Part shown: positions 20,240-29,753 of the stretch, piece after piece
Layout: each line of letters begins with the position of its first letter
Numbering within the stretch: the first letter of the stretch is position 1
Source of the DNA: Acinetobacter sp. ANC 4470
Lineage (GTDB): Bacteria; Pseudomonadota; Gammaproteobacteria; Pseudomonadales; Moraxellaceae
Direction: 5' to 3'
DNA: 64,000 bases
Assembly: GCF_002135335.1 (NCBI RefSeq)
Contig: NZ_NEGC01000001.1
Location: forward strand, 434,001 to 498,000
Position numbers and translations under genes: made by a program
The notes under the pieces: model-generated
What the model saw: only the letters and a program-made list of their open reading frames with translations
Database searches by the model: none
What the model was told of the DNA's origin: nothing

Positions 20240-20911
20240 TTATTTCGCGAGCAACTCTCTTAAATCATCGACCACTTGCTGTGGTTGGCAATCATGAATA
20301 TCTTCACCATGATTATAGCCATAGCTCACCACAATACAATCAACCCCCGCACGTCGTGCTGCTTCTACATCATTGCTTGAATCCCCAATCATTAATGTTT
20401 CTGCCGCAGTTACCCCATATTGATCCACACAAAAGAGCAGCTGACGTGGATGTGGTTTACGCTCTTCAAAACGATCACCACCAATCACATCAACAAAATA
20501 ATGTGTTAAACCCAAATTTTCAACAATCATACGTGCCGGTTGTTCTGGCTTATTGGTCACACAGATCATTTGCTTGTTGTTCTTTAAACCCCATTCTAAA
20601 AAATCAATCACCCCATTAAACGGCGTGGTATCCACACAGGGCTCGGCATTATAAATTTTTAAAAAAGTTTCTAATAATTGCTGATGCTGAGCAGGATCGA
20701 CCTGACCAGTTAAATACTGCAAAGTGCTCTGACAGAAGAGTGCGGTTCCCTTACCAATCCAAGTTCGCACTTGTGTTTCAGTGACATTGGGCAGTTGCAA
20801 AGCATTTAGACTCATATTCATAGCCCGATATAAATCGGATGCAGAGTCAACCAAGGTACCATCTAAGTCAAATAAAATAAGCTCACGACTTGCCAATTGT
20901 GCTACCGACAT
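20240..20911 (-). CDS. gph: Phosphoglycolate phosphatase (HAD family)
   Basis: Dephosphorylates 2-phosphoglycolate, a product of DNA 3'-end repair and oxidative damage. The 223 aa have HAD motif I FDLDGTLVDS (nucleophile Asp near residue 15), motif II VTNKP, the motif III Lys in GGDRFEERKPHP, and motif IV GDSSNDVEAARRAGV. It is upstream of trpE on the same strand, a pairing also seen in other gammaproteobacteria. Substrate assignment is by family resemblance; other HAD phosphatases cannot be excluded. Confidence 0.88.
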   Translation of the reverse strand: MSVAQLASRELILFDLDGTLVDSASDLYRAMNMSLNALQLPNVTETQVRTWIGKGTALFCQSTLQYLTGQVDPAQHQQLLETFLKIYNAEPCVDTTPFNGVIDFLEWGLKNNKQMICVTNKPEQPARMIVENLGLTHYFVDVIGGDRFEERKPHPRQLLFCVDQYGVTAAETLMIGDSSNDVEAARRAGVDCIVVSYGYNHGEDIHDCQPQQVVDDLRELLAK

Positions 20912-20953
20912 CTTATCCCTCTCATCATTTATTCACACAAAAATATCAACTCA

Positions 20954-20989
20954 AATAATGAAGGCATGCGATTGCATGCCTTCATTATT
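20954..20989 (-). terminator. Perfect 16-bp hairpin between FHA gene and gph
   Basis: AATAATGAAGGCATGC and its exact complement pair across the loop GATT. It lies 13 bp past the FHA gene stop. The flanking U-tract is weak on both strands, so it may be an inefficient terminator or an RNA stabiliser. Confidence 0.6.
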
Positions 20990-21002
20990 ATTTTGCACAG
21001 GC

Positions 21003-21734
21003 TTATTTAAATAATAACCATGCAATGATTGCAAAAATAATCAATGCAATAATCGCAATTAAACCCAGTGATGCATTTTTTTGCTCCACTTTGGCTTGTT
21101 CAACCCGCGATACAGGTTCTTCAACCGCAATCGGTTGCGGTTCAGGCTGTGCCTTAATATCGATACCTGCTGGAATTGGTGCAGGCTTTGGTATAGCAAC
21201 CTGTTGTGGCATGCCATCTCGACTAACTTGAACATCACTGTCACGCTCAGTTAAGCTTGGCATACCTTGCTCATTCATTTGCTGAGCCGCTGTTTTAGGT
21301 GCTTGTTCCACTTGTGGCACTTCAGTTCCAGATACAGCAACTGCTTCTGAAGGCTGTTCAATCGCAGAAATTTCTTCTGGTTGCGCAAGTACAGGATCAA
21401 CCACAATCTCAGCCGACGCCATTGTTACAGCGACAATATCTTGTGCAGGTGCAAGTACTGAGAATTTCAAACTGGCAAATTGTACAATATCGCCTTCTTC
21501 TAACACGCTTTCCTGTTCAATGCGTAAATCATTGACGAATGTGCCATTGGATGAGTTTAAGTCTTGCACCCATAGGACTTGTTCTTTGAGCAAGAAAGCC
21601 GCGTGCTTGCGTGAAATTTCTGCGGCTTGCAATACAATGTCTGCGCTCTGATGACGACCAACCAACATATCACGGTCGATGCTAATTTCTTGTCCCGTTA
21701 ATTCACCGGTAATTGCTTGTATTTTCCAGGCCAT
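21003..21734 (-). CDS. FHA domain protein with C-terminal membrane anchor
   Basis: The N-terminal FHA domain (about residues 20-95) has the phosphothreonine-binding pattern: VGRHQSADIVL, ISRKHAAF, and DLNSSNGTFVND. After it comes an Ala/Pro/Glu-rich disordered region of about 120 residues. The last 22 residues (GLIAIIALIIFAIIAWLLFK) form a single membrane helix, so the protein is tail-anchored with FHA in the cytoplasm. It lies just downstream of gspD on the same strand, with only 10 bp between. This suggests co-transcription with the type II secretion genes, and a possible link to signalling or pilus/secretion control is inference. Confidence 0.85.
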   Translation of the reverse strand: MAWKIQAITGELTGQEISIDRDMLVGRHQSADIVLQAAEISRKHAAFLLKEQVLWVQDLNSSNGTFVNDLRIEQESVLEEGDIVQFASLKFSVLAPAQDIVAVTMASAEIVVDPVLAQPEEISAIEQPSEAVAVSGTEVPQVEQAPKTAAQQMNEQGMPSLTERDSDVQVSRDGMPQQVAIPKPAPIPAGIDIKAQPEPQPIAVEEPVSRVEQAKVEQKNASLGLIAIIALIIFAIIAWLLFK

Positions 21735-21744
21735 AAATTTTCAC

Positions 21745-24225
21745 TCATCGTTTTTGATTATCATAACACAATGAATATCCACTGCCATTTAGGCAACCCA
21801 GCTGACTCGAAGGAGAAGCTCCGGCATGCTGATATGCATAAATATTATCTGGATTCAAATAAACCATTTCATTGGTTTTTACCACTGAAGTTAACTGATT
21901 TTTTTGCTCAGTATGCAACTTATTCTTGGTGACTGAAGCAGAGGACAACTGATTATTCTTCGCTATTGGTTTCGCGGGTTGCGCAGAAGGCGCCTGAACA
22001 GGCTTCGACTGCCGTGGTGGCTCAATCGCAACTGACTGCAATGGTGGCTCAATCGCGACCGGGGTAGTAACGACAGCAGACTTACTGCTGTTCTGCTCTG
22101 CGGAGGGCACCTGTTGATAATTTTGCGGTACTTTCGGTGCTGAAGGTGTCACAGGAAGACGTTGCTGATAAATATCGTCAATATTTTCTGGTAACTTGGC
22201 AAAAGTACCATCCTGATCCATCGCCAACTGTAAGCTATACAATTGACTATAGCGCTGCTGCGACAAACGATTCACATCTTGACTATCGCCAACAATCGTC
22301 GGATGGATAAACACCAACAGATTACGTTTTTCATTGGACTTTGCATCGGCACGGAATAAACGTCCAATACCAGGAATAGCACCCAACCCTGGCACTGACT
22401 GGCGACTGTAAATCGAATTATCGGAAATCAAACCACCCAACACGATGGTTTGACCATGTTCTGCTAAAATGGAAGTTTTAATGGCTCGTTTACTGGTAAT
22501 TAAATCCTGAGCTTCGCCTTTTGGCTGTACCGCTGAAACTTCTTGTTCCACCTCTAAACGCACCGTACCATCGGCACCAATATGTGGTACCACTTTTAAG
22601 GTGACACCAACATCTTTACGTTCAATGGAGGTGTAAGGATTGACTGTCCCCCCTGTACCTGTACTGACCGATCCCGTCACAAAAGGTACATTCTGCCCCA
22701 CCACAATATAAGCTTCTTCATTATCCATTGTGACAATAGATGGTGTAGAGAGTAAATTAGACTTGGTTTTACTCTTTAATGCCTGAATAAGTGCACCGTA
22801 TAATTTACGCGAACCATCGGCACCTTCTTTATAATCACCCAAAATAAGTGACGTTCCTGTACCCAATGCCGATGCAGCACCTGCTGCTCCACCCGCAACA
22901 TAACCCGCAGCAAGTTCAGCGATACTCGCACCCACATTGCTAAAATTGATTAAGCCAATACCACTATTTAAGTCACCCAATGCCCACTGCACACCCAGTT
23001 GATCGGCATCACTGCCCTCAACCTCAATAATCGCAGCTTCAATAAGAACCTGTTGACGACGTATATCCAATTGTTGAATGGCAGATTCAATTTCACGCAT
23101 GAGTTGTGGATCTGCCTTCACCACTAGGGCATTTTGACTATCGTCCGCAATAATACTGACCCCATTGGCATTAAAGCTGGTGATTGAATTTTGATTATTA
23201 TTGTTAGAGCCACCACCCAAATTAATGCTTGGCGTGGCAATACTTGATGAGCCACTGCTTGAATTACTTGAACTGTTATTGCCTGAATAATTCGTCGCAT
23301 TATTATTGCTAGAAGATGATGAAGTATTGGAATTTGATGAGCTGGTCACCGCCTGACCCGTGACCAATCCTTGTAAAATTTCAGCCAGATTTTTTGCACT
23401 GGCATATTTTAACCGGAAGACTTTTAAGCCCCCCAAACGATCGGCTGTAGGCACATCCAACATTTCAATCATTTGACGAATGCGTTTACGCGTTACCGTA
23501 TCACCTTTTAAGACTATACGATTGGTTCGCGTATCGGCAACAATTCGGATACGTGAGCCTTTTAAGTCTCTTGCCGCGCCCGTAGAACTCATTGACTCCA
23601 GCAAACCAATCATTTCTTCAGCTTGACTCGATTGCAACGCAACCGCCTCAATATCATTTTGCCCAGTTCCATCTAAATTACGGATAATGGTTTCAAGCTG
23701 ATAAATATTGCTAGCACGGTCAGAAACAATCAGTGCATTGGTTCCTGCAACTGCAGACAAATGCGCAAACTGCGGCATTAAAGGCCGCAGCGCTGGAATT
23801 AAATCATTGGGATTGGTATTTTCCAGCCAGATCACCCGAGTGACAATTTGATCACCCGTTGCGCGTTGTTTGGCATCGTATGGAATACCAGAGCCTTTCA
23901 CATTACTATCTGGAACAAGTTTGATGGTATTGCCTGAAGGAACAGCCACAACACCATTAACATTCAAGACCCCTAAAAATAAGTCATAGACTTCAGCTTT
24001 ATTTAAAGGTTTATTGGAAATGACCGTCACATTGCCACGTACACGTGGATCGACAGCAAAGTTTTTCCCTGTAATATCGGCAACTTCATTAATAAATGCT
24101 GTTAGATCTGCGTCACGTAAATTAATTTTCCATGTTTGTGCATAGCTTGCCGTACTCACCATAGCCATAAGTGGTGCAGCAGCGAATAAAGCCCAAACTG
24201 GACGATGATGATTAAATAAAGCCAT
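21745..24225 (-). CDS. gspD: Type II secretion system secretin GspD
   Basis: Forms the outer-membrane channel of the type II secretion system, which exports lipases and other exoproteins. It is 826 aa, longer than the common 650-760. A signal peptide of about 29 residues ends in SYAQ. Domains N0 to N3 follow, then the secretin core with VPFVTG, GGLISDNS and VPGLGAIPGIGRLFR. Two features add length: a Ser/Asn-rich run of about 50 residues near 295-345 in N3, and a Pro/Gln/Ser-rich tail of about 130 residues. It is downstream of gspC and upstream of the FHA gene. Confidence 0.95.
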   Translation of the reverse strand: MALFNHHRPVWALFAAAPLMAMVSTASYAQTWKINLRDADLTAFINEVADITGKNFAVDPRVRGNVTVISNKPLNKAEVYDLFLGVLNVNGVVAVPSGNTIKLVPDSNVKGSGIPYDAKQRATGDQIVTRVIWLENTNPNDLIPALRPLMPQFAHLSAVAGTNALIVSDRASNIYQLETIIRNLDGTGQNDIEAVALQSSQAEEMIGLLESMSSTGAARDLKGSRIRIVADTRTNRIVLKGDTVTRKRIRQMIEMLDVPTADRLGGLKVFRLKYASAKNLAEILQGLVTGQAVTSSSNSNTSSSSSNNNATNYSGNNSSSNSSSGSSSIATPSINLGGGSNNNNQNSITSFNANGVSIIADDSQNALVVKADPQLMREIESAIQQLDIRRQQVLIEAAIIEVEGSDADQLGVQWALGDLNSGIGLINFSNVGASIAELAAGYVAGGAAGAASALGTGTSLILGDYKEGADGSRKLYGALIQALKSKTKSNLLSTPSIVTMDNEEAYIVVGQNVPFVTGSVSTGTGGTVNPYTSIERKDVGVTLKVVPHIGADGTVRLEVEQEVSAVQPKGEAQDLITSKRAIKTSILAEHGQTIVLGGLISDNSIYSRQSVPGLGAIPGIGRLFRADAKSNEKRNLLVFIHPTIVGDSQDVNRLSQQRYSQLYSLQLAMDQDGTFAKLPENIDDIYQQRLPVTPSAPKVPQNYQQVPSAEQNSSKSAVVTTPVAIEPPLQSVAIEPPRQSKPVQAPSAQPAKPIAKNNQLSSASVTKNKLHTEQKNQLTSVVKTNEMVYLNPDNIYAYQHAGASPSSQLGCLNGSGYSLCYDNQKR

Positions 24226-24268
24226 AAAATTTCGTGCTTCCTAATCCTATAATGTGACGATGCATCAC

Positions 24269-25108
24269 TTAAAAATCCTGTTGTATGGTCATCACTTGAT
24301 CACCACGCTTTATTTCTATTTTAACTTGACCTTCACGTCGAGCCTGTTCTAGCAATTGGGCATCACCTTGCCCCTGACCGACAGCCTGCCCATTTAAGGA
24401 CATAATCCGATCACCTGGTTGTAAACCCAGTTTGCTGCGTAACGCTGCAGGTGTTCTTGAGGTCACTTCATAACCCTCGCCCGCAGCATTCACCCCCATA
24501 TCTTTTAAATATTGTTCCCGATCTTGCTGTATTTTTTGTACGGCTTGTCCTAATGCGTTCTGCTCCTGACTCTGCGGCGTTTGAGTCACTTGATTATTAG
24601 CAGATGATGCATTTGCTACAGGCTGAACGATCGATTGATCCAAACCATTTTCAATACCTTTGAATTTTAACTCGCGAGTTGTCCCATTACTCTGACGCAA
24701 CACCGCTCGATCCCAATACACTTCAGCAAGTTGGTAAGATGTGTTGGCAATATTTTCCCCCACCCGATAGCGATCAGCGACCTCATTGACCTTAATCACC
24801 GCAGAAGAAAACTGACTTGGGTAGCCCACCATCACTCCTTGCAATGCCAGATTAATACTTTCATCAGTAGCCGCTGCCCCGCCTACTTCTTGAAATAATG
24901 CAAATGAAGTAATATTCGGAACTTGCGGTTGTTGCGAACCCAATGCAATGCGTTCGACTTGCATCACCTGAGGCGGTGCCACGAACAACCAAAAAATACT
25001 CGCCAACTTCCAGCACAAATATAGAATAAGCAAAATTAAAAATACGGGTGCTGCTCGATCTGCTTGCTTCCAATTCAATTGTTGAATTTTTTCAATCCAC
25101 TCATTCAT
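24269..25108 (-). CDS. gspC: Type II secretion system protein GspC
   Basis: An inner-membrane protein that links the secretin to the inner-membrane platform and helps select substrates. It is 279 aa. One membrane helix lies near residues 20-43. A periplasmic HR domain follows (ITSFALFQEVG ... VGYPSQFSSAVIKVNEV), then a Gln/Asn-rich linker. The C-terminal PDZ-like domain includes LGLQPGDRIMSLNGQAVGQ. The start codon overlaps the gspN stop by one base, so the two are translationally coupled. Confidence 0.92.
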   Translation of the reverse strand: MNEWIEKIQQLNWKQADRAAPVFLILLILYLCWKLASIFWLFVAPPQVMQVERIALGSQQPQVPNITSFALFQEVGGAAATDESINLALQGVMVGYPSQFSSAVIKVNEVADRYRVGENIANTSYQLAEVYWDRAVLRQSNGTTRELKFKGIENGLDQSIVQPVANASSANNQVTQTPQSQEQNALGQAVQKIQQDREQYLKDMGVNAAGEGYEVTSRTPAALRSKLGLQPGDRIMSLNGQAVGQGQGDAQLLEQARREGQVKIEIKRGDQVMTIQQDF

Positions 25109-25851
25109 TAGAAGCTACCTTTAAATAAAGGTTGACGCGAACTAATCACATACGTATCTAAGCCTGCTTTACCTTCATAAGAAGGAATGTTCATCAATAA
25201 GCGCTGAGTCAATTGAACATCCAGCATCAAATTTTGATCAACTGCCAATGCAATCAACTTTTGGTCGCGCTGATCACGAATATCAAACATCAGCTTGTTA
25301 TTTTCATCTGACAGTTTTCCTTTCAATGATGGCATATTCATTCGATCTTGGCGCTGAGCATAGCTGTAAATCAGTTCACCACCCGCCCACTGTAACTGAC
25401 CTTCAGCCTGTGCAAAGCCCTGCTCTTTTTTAAAATTAAAATCGATATTCTGTAATTGAATAGTATTTGTCGGCCATTGCCAATCCACCACATTCTTTAA
25501 GGTTTCAGGTGCAATTTCCCCATTCAAATCATGAATCATTATTTTTTTGCCAAAACCATAACCGACAATACCATCGAGTTGCGTATTCCCACTATGAACG
25601 TCTATCTGTGCCCCCAAACGTAACAAAAACAAATCTAAAGGTCGTGTTTTCCAACTCAACGATCCTGTTAAATTTCCTTTACGCCAATCTGCTTGCCCTT
25701 GCCAAATATTACCGCTTACATTTTGCAAGACCTGGTTGTTTTTATAAAATTTTGAAATGAGCCAAGCCGCTGGAATTTGGAGTAATACAAAAATAAAAAA
25801 AATGAGGATAGCAAAGATCCACCACGCCATATATTTGGGTTTTTTTATCAT
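25108..25851 (-). CDS. gspN: Type II secretion system protein GspN
   Basis: An accessory inner-membrane protein of type II secretion with a large periplasmic domain. It is 247 aa. An N-terminal membrane helix (about 10-30, WWIFAILIFFIFVLLQIPAAWLI) is followed by the GspN pattern VLQNVSGNIWQGQADW and KTRPLDLFLLRLGAQI. It heads gspN-gspC-gspD, with a one-base overlap to gspC. In most systems gspN lies at the other end of a long gsp operon. Here the remaining gsp genes are not in the window. Confidence 0.88.
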   Translation of the reverse strand: MIKKPKYMAWWIFAILIFFIFVLLQIPAAWLISKFYKNNQVLQNVSGNIWQGQADWRKGNLTGSLSWKTRPLDLFLLRLGAQIDVHSGNTQLDGIVGYGFGKKIMIHDLNGEIAPETLKNVVDWQWPTNTIQLQNIDFNFKKEQGFAQAEGQLQWAGGELIYSYAQRQDRMNMPSLKGKLSDENNKLMFDIRDQRDQKLIALAVDQNLMLDVQLTQRLLMNIPSYEGKAGLDTYVISSRQPLFKGSF

Positions 25852-25951
25852 CCCACCACGACCAACATATCGATTATTCTTCCTTGAGCTACTATATTAT
25901 CTTTCTACACACATTATGCATACTTTTTCCACAACGCCAATTCCAAGATAT

Positions 25952-25982
25952 AAAAAAACCAAGCATAAATGCTTGGTTTTTT
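25952..25982 (-). terminator. Terminator between gspN and the H-NS-like gene
   Basis: AAAACCAAGCA and TGCTTGGTTTT pair across TAAA, with A-runs on one side and T-runs on the other. It probably ends the minus-strand H-NS gene and may act in both directions. Confidence 0.85.
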
Positions 25983-26023
25983 CAGTCTAATCTGATTGGA
26001 TGACATTCTGATGAATTTTGCAA

Positions 26024-26350
26024 TCAGATAAGAAAATCTTCCAGTTTTGCACCACTTTCTAATTCAGCAACCAACCAACGCGGTTGTTTACCACGACCCG
26101 TCCAAGTGTCAGAAGGATTCTGTTTGCTACGGTAACGTGGCTCTACAGACTTACGTGTGCTTTTCTTACGTTTCGTTGCACCAAACTCTAAAAGCTGTTC
26201 AATCGTTAAACCTACATTATCTGCAATCGCTAAAATTTGCTGATAAGCATCTTCAATCGCTTGATCCTTTTTAGAAGCAATTAATGCTTCTGCTTCAACC
26301 TGCAAGTGTTTTAACTCTTCAACAGATAAATTACTAATGTCTGGCATCAT
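26024..26350 (-). CDS. H-NS family nucleoid-associated protein
   Basis: A small DNA-binding protein that silences AT-rich and acquired genes. It is 108 aa, in the family range. The N-terminal half is a coiled-coil oligomerisation region (LSVEELKHLQVEAEALIASKK). The C-terminal half has the H-NS DNA-binding block YRSKQNPSDTWTGRGKQPRWL, including the TWTGRG minor-groove loop. GGAG precedes the start; the second ATG (26347) is an equal alternative. It is transcribed alone, with an AT-rich upstream region of about 150 bp. Confidence 0.93.
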   Translation of the reverse strand: MMPDISNLSVEELKHLQVEAEALIASKKDQAIEDAYQQILAIADNVGLTIEQLLEFGATKRKKSTRKSVEPRYRSKQNPSDTWTGRGKQPRWLVAELESGAKLEDFLI

Positions 26351-26501
26351 ATTAACTCCAACTAGATTTTATATTTATTTATACAACGTGGCATAATATT
26401 TTTATTATCCAAGATATACAATATAAAATTTTAAATTACCAACAATATTTCAACAGATTTTACACTTCTATATATTACTATTGCTATATTTCTAGATATT
26501 T

Positions 26502-26930
26502 TTAAATTTGATGATTAACCATTAATTCAATTTCTATCACTTTCTGCCGAATTATTTCAGGGATTGGCATTTTAAGCATATTCTCTTTGTCCACACAAAC
26601 AATAACCGCCTCGCCTAATGCAACAATAGCTTGCTGCTGTTCACTGTATAATAGATAACTCATTCGAAGTGCACTATTACGCATTTCTTCTACACGTACG
26701 CCAATTTTAAGTTGATCAGGATAAAATACTGGACGAATATATTTGCACTGATTTGATGCAACCACTGTATAAACATCATGTTGAAAAACATTGAGCTCAT
26801 CCATATAACGAATGCGAGCACTTTCCATATAACGATAATACAAAACATTATTTACATGAGCAAAAGCATCCATATCCCCCCATGCGACTGGCTGTATATG
26901 AACAATGGGATAATCTGATAGCATCAACAT
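26502..26930 (-). CDS. Acyl-CoA thioesterase (4HBT hot-dog fold, YbgC-like)
   Basis: Probably hydrolyses short-chain acyl-CoA thioesters. The 142 aa have the 4HBT signature WGDMDAFAHVNNVLYYRYMESARIRYMDEL near residues 17-47, with the catalytic Asp followed by HVNN. No signal peptide is seen. The start at 26930 has a second ATG two codons in. It is 11 bp downstream of hemY on the same strand and may be its distal cistron. The acyl preference is unknown. Confidence 0.85.
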   Translation of the reverse strand: MLMLSDYPIVHIQPVAWGDMDAFAHVNNVLYYRYMESARIRYMDELNVFQHDVYTVVASNQCKYIRPVFYPDQLKIGVRVEEMRNSALRMSYLLYSEQQQAIVALGEAVIVCVDKENMLKMPIPEIIRQKVIEIELMVNHQI

Positions 26931-26941
26931 TAATTTACTCG

Positions 26942-28135
26942 CTATATTTTAATTTCTACAAAATTTGCATTATTTTCAAAGATTGAATTTAACTGTTTAA
27001 TCAATTCGTCCTGACCTTTTAAGGTAGATTTAACCCGCAAATAATTCATCATTACGTTATCTGGATATAATTCAAGCATTTTTTTCGCTTCTTCTTCTCG
27101 CGCTGTCGCCGTATATATATGCCATTTCGCAAAGGAAAATACGGGTAAAGAAGGATATTTATTTTCCCAATACTCAATCCGCTGCTCAACCTTTAGATAA
27201 TCAGGGTTTTGCTTTAATAATTGCTGTTGGAACCACAAATAAAAAACGTCTTGATTAAATTGTTCATCTAATAAATGTAATGCCAAATCTTCATGTTGCC
27301 AACTAAAAGACGGCATACGAGATAATACTTTCAACCACAAGCTCTTTATCTCATAATTTCGATTATAAATTTGATCTGCTAAGTCTAAATAACGCCGTTG
27401 TAAATTTTGTAAACTTTCTATATCCGCTTGATCAAAAGCAAGTAATAACTGTTGTAGCCATGCTTGTTTGGTTTCTGTACCTAAATGTCCATATTTGGTT
27501 GAGCGTAAATATACCCACGGAAACTGTACAGCAAATTTTTCCCATAACGAGGTAATACGTAAATCATAGGCCACCTTTACATCACTTAACCAAGGTGAAA
27601 GCTCATGCTGATTTAAAAACTCAAGATGAGTGAGAGCTTGTTCACTGTCATTTTGGGCAAGGTAAATTTCAATCCGTTGAATTTCAGCCAATTCAAATGC
27701 CATGGCATTGGTTTGATTTAATTGTGCAAGTGCTTCTGGATAGTGTTGCTGCATCCAATAGAGTCGCGAATCAATAATCCCTTTTAATAAACCTGATTGA
27801 GAAAAAACACCTTGAATAAACGCATGTTGCTCTTGAGCTGCTTCTAATAACCAAACAACAGCCAACTGTTCATAAGGATGTAGATTTTTAAAATTAAAAA
27901 CAGTTTCTAATTTACGTTGCTCTTTGGTTAAATAACGTTTAATCAACAACCAAAACAATTGCGTCATTAAACACAGCACAGCGAGAGAAATAAAAATGAT
28001 CCAAATATTGGTTTGAATTTGCCATTCACGCCAATATAAATACACATAACCTGCACCATAACCGTAACTTAAAACACTCAGTACTGCGATTATAATTAAA
28101 CTAATAAAAGCATATGCAAGTAGAACCTGTTTCAT
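26942..28135 (-). CDS. hemY: HemY-like inner-membrane protein of the haem operon
   Basis: HemY of Proteobacteria is a membrane-anchored TPR protein encoded with hemCDX; it is not the oxidase called HemY in Bacillus. Two N-terminal membrane helices are visible (about 2-20 and 35-58), followed by a helical TPR-like region. It is 397 aa from the chosen ATG at 28135 (MKQVLLAYAF), which lies 7 bp after the hemX stop. The frame also allows an ATG at 28159 overlapping hemX. The exact role in haem synthesis is not settled for the family. Confidence 0.85.
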   Translation of the reverse strand: MKQVLLAYAFISLIIIAVLSVLSYGYGAGYVYLYWREWQIQTNIWIIFISLAVLCLMTQLFWLLIKRYLTKEQRKLETVFNFKNLHPYEQLAVVWLLEAAQEQHAFIQGVFSQSGLLKGIIDSRLYWMQQHYPEALAQLNQTNAMAFELAEIQRIEIYLAQNDSEQALTHLEFLNQHELSPWLSDVKVAYDLRITSLWEKFAVQFPWVYLRSTKYGHLGTETKQAWLQQLLLAFDQADIESLQNLQRRYLDLADQIYNRNYEIKSLWLKVLSRMPSFSWQHEDLALHLLDEQFNQDVFYLWFQQQLLKQNPDYLKVEQRIEYWENKYPSLPVFSFAKWHIYTATAREEEAKKMLELYPDNVMMNYLRVKSTLKGQDELIKQLNSIFENNANFVEIKI

Positions 28136-28142
28136 GAATGTC

Positions 28143-28976
28143 TTACCCCAATAATGCACGCGTATTTAAAATTGGCGTAGGAATAACCGTAAATCCTTTT
28201 ATTTTTTGGATGTTTTGAATCAGTTGTCGCGATTTCTGATCGGGTATCTGATTCAGTAGTTCAATAATTTCCACCAGCGATTTTTGATATTCCAAATACT
28301 GACCTTGCTGCAAAGCTTGCTGTGCGAGCAATAGTCGCAATTGCGCTTCTTTTAATACTAAAGGTCTTTGCATTAAAGCCACAGCGGGCTGTTTCGCAGG
28401 CTCAATCACAATCCAACGCTGCCAAAAATATTTACTTTGTGGTTGGCTTGCATCTAATTGTGGCATATTAATTTCTTGTGTTAATGCTTGATCAAGCTGG
28501 CGTATCAATACATTTAGTTTTTCTTGCTGTGCAACTCTAGCACTAACAAATTGCTGAATCGCTTGTTGGTCTTTCTGAATGACCTGATGCAAACTTTGCT
28601 TCAATGACGGTGCCAAAGCATATTGCTCTAGATTACGATCAAGATGCATGAGTTTATCTAAGGCTTCATTAAACTGTTGTTGCTTTAGCATAAATTCAAT
28701 TAAATCAAGTTGCTGCTTAACCACAAGAATCGGGTCTATACTCAAAGGTTCTATTGTTTTTAAATCATGCTCACCTGAACTGACTGACTCACCTTTAACA
28801 TCGACATGACGTTGTAAGGCCACAAGCTGGTCATTTAAATTTGCATTGCTTTGTTCAATACGGTGCAGATTATTGGCTAATTCTGTCTGTTGTGCAGTGA
28901 TTTTAAATACGTCATAACTTAATTTTAAAATCCAGAGCAGAGCTAAAACGAGTAATAAAATGAAAATTTTCTTCAT
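28143..28976 (-). CDS. hemX: HemX-like protein (putative uroporphyrinogen-III C-methyltransferase family)
   Basis: HemX proteins sit in the hemCD operon; many are called uroporphyrinogen-III methyltransferases but lack proof. The 277 aa carry an N-terminal membrane helix (MKKIFILLLVLALLWILKL), then a coiled coil (LANNLHRIEQSNANLNDQL) and a helical region. The block KYFWQRWIVIEPAKQP resembles the HemX family. No methyltransferase glycine-rich motif is visible, so enzymatic activity is doubtful. AAGGGAAC precedes the start. It lies 8 bp after hemD. Confidence 0.75.
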   Translation of the reverse strand: MKKIFILLLVLALLWILKLSYDVFKITAQQTELANNLHRIEQSNANLNDQLVALQRHVDVKGESVSSGEHDLKTIEPLSIDPILVVKQQLDLIEFMLKQQQFNEALDKLMHLDRNLEQYALAPSLKQSLHQVIQKDQQAIQQFVSARVAQQEKLNVLIRQLDQALTQEINMPQLDASQPQSKYFWQRWIVIEPAKQPAVALMQRPLVLKEAQLRLLLAQQALQQGQYLEYQKSLVEIIELLNQIPDQKSRQLIQNIQKIKGFTVIPTPILNTRALLG

Positions 28977-28984
28977 GTGTTCCC

Positions 28985-29752
28985 TTACACAACTGCAATC
29001 TGCTGCAAAATTGAATCTGTTTTTAAATCAGATAATCGCGTGATATTAAAACATGCTTGATGATTTTTTTTATAATCTGAAACAACTTGATACAAGCGCT
29101 CCCCTAAAACCAAGTAATGCCCTTTTGCAACAACCTCATCTCCAGCTCGCACAAGATCAATCCAATTGATCCAGCTCGCTTCACTACTCACCACCATATA
29201 ATATTGTTTCTCTTGTGCTAATTTAGCCAGTAAATGAGGAATCTTTTGCTCGGTCAAGACAGGACAACGGCGCTGATATAAAATAAAATTGAGAACATCT
29301 ATGCCTTGTTGCTGCAAGCGATCCATCATAAACAGACGACCGCCTTCACCGCGCCAAAAAGCAATACATGTCCCCGCACTCAAAGCTTGTAAAATGGGCA
29401 GCTGTAACATTCCCTCTGATGTTTCCACCAAAGGAACTTTAGCAACAATCCCATACAGAGCTAACGCTTGAGCTGTAGCTTCCCCGACTGCAATCCACTG
29501 TATATGCTGAATAGCCTCAAGTGATAAAGAAGCTTTGGTTAAATAATCCATCCCAATTTCAACTGCTGTTGGACTGACCACAACAATCAACTGAGTAGAA
29601 GGCAATCGTTGATAGAGCTCAGATAGAGTGTTCGACCAAGGTCGAGCAACCAATTCCAATAAAGGCAAATCTAACACTTCAACTTGCGCCATGCGTAATG
29701 CATGACTCAAGTTTTCGGCACGAGTTTGGGGACGCGTATTAATAAACAACAT
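28985..29752 (-). CDS. hemD: Uroporphyrinogen-III synthase
   Basis: Closes hydroxymethylbilane with inversion of ring D to give uroporphyrinogen III. The start is the ATG at 29752 (MLFINTRPQTRAENL, 255 aa); the frame runs 35 codons further upstream but overlaps the end of hemC. The ATG follows the hemC stop after one base. The family is poorly conserved; the N-terminal FINTRP, the middle VVSPTAVEIGMDYL and the late VVSSEASWINWIDL fit HemD. Its place after hemC makes the call firm. Confidence 0.9.
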   Translation of the reverse strand: MLFINTRPQTRAENLSHALRMAQVEVLDLPLLELVARPWSNTLSELYQRLPSTQLIVVVSPTAVEIGMDYLTKASLSLEAIQHIQWIAVGEATAQALALYGIVAKVPLVETSEGMLQLPILQALSAGTCIAFWRGEGGRLFMMDRLQQQGIDVLNFILYQRRCPVLTEQKIPHLLAKLAQEKQYYMVVSSEASWINWIDLVRAGDEVVAKGHYLVLGERLYQVVSDYKKNHQACFNITRLSDLKTDSILQQIAVV

Positions 29753-29753
29753 C

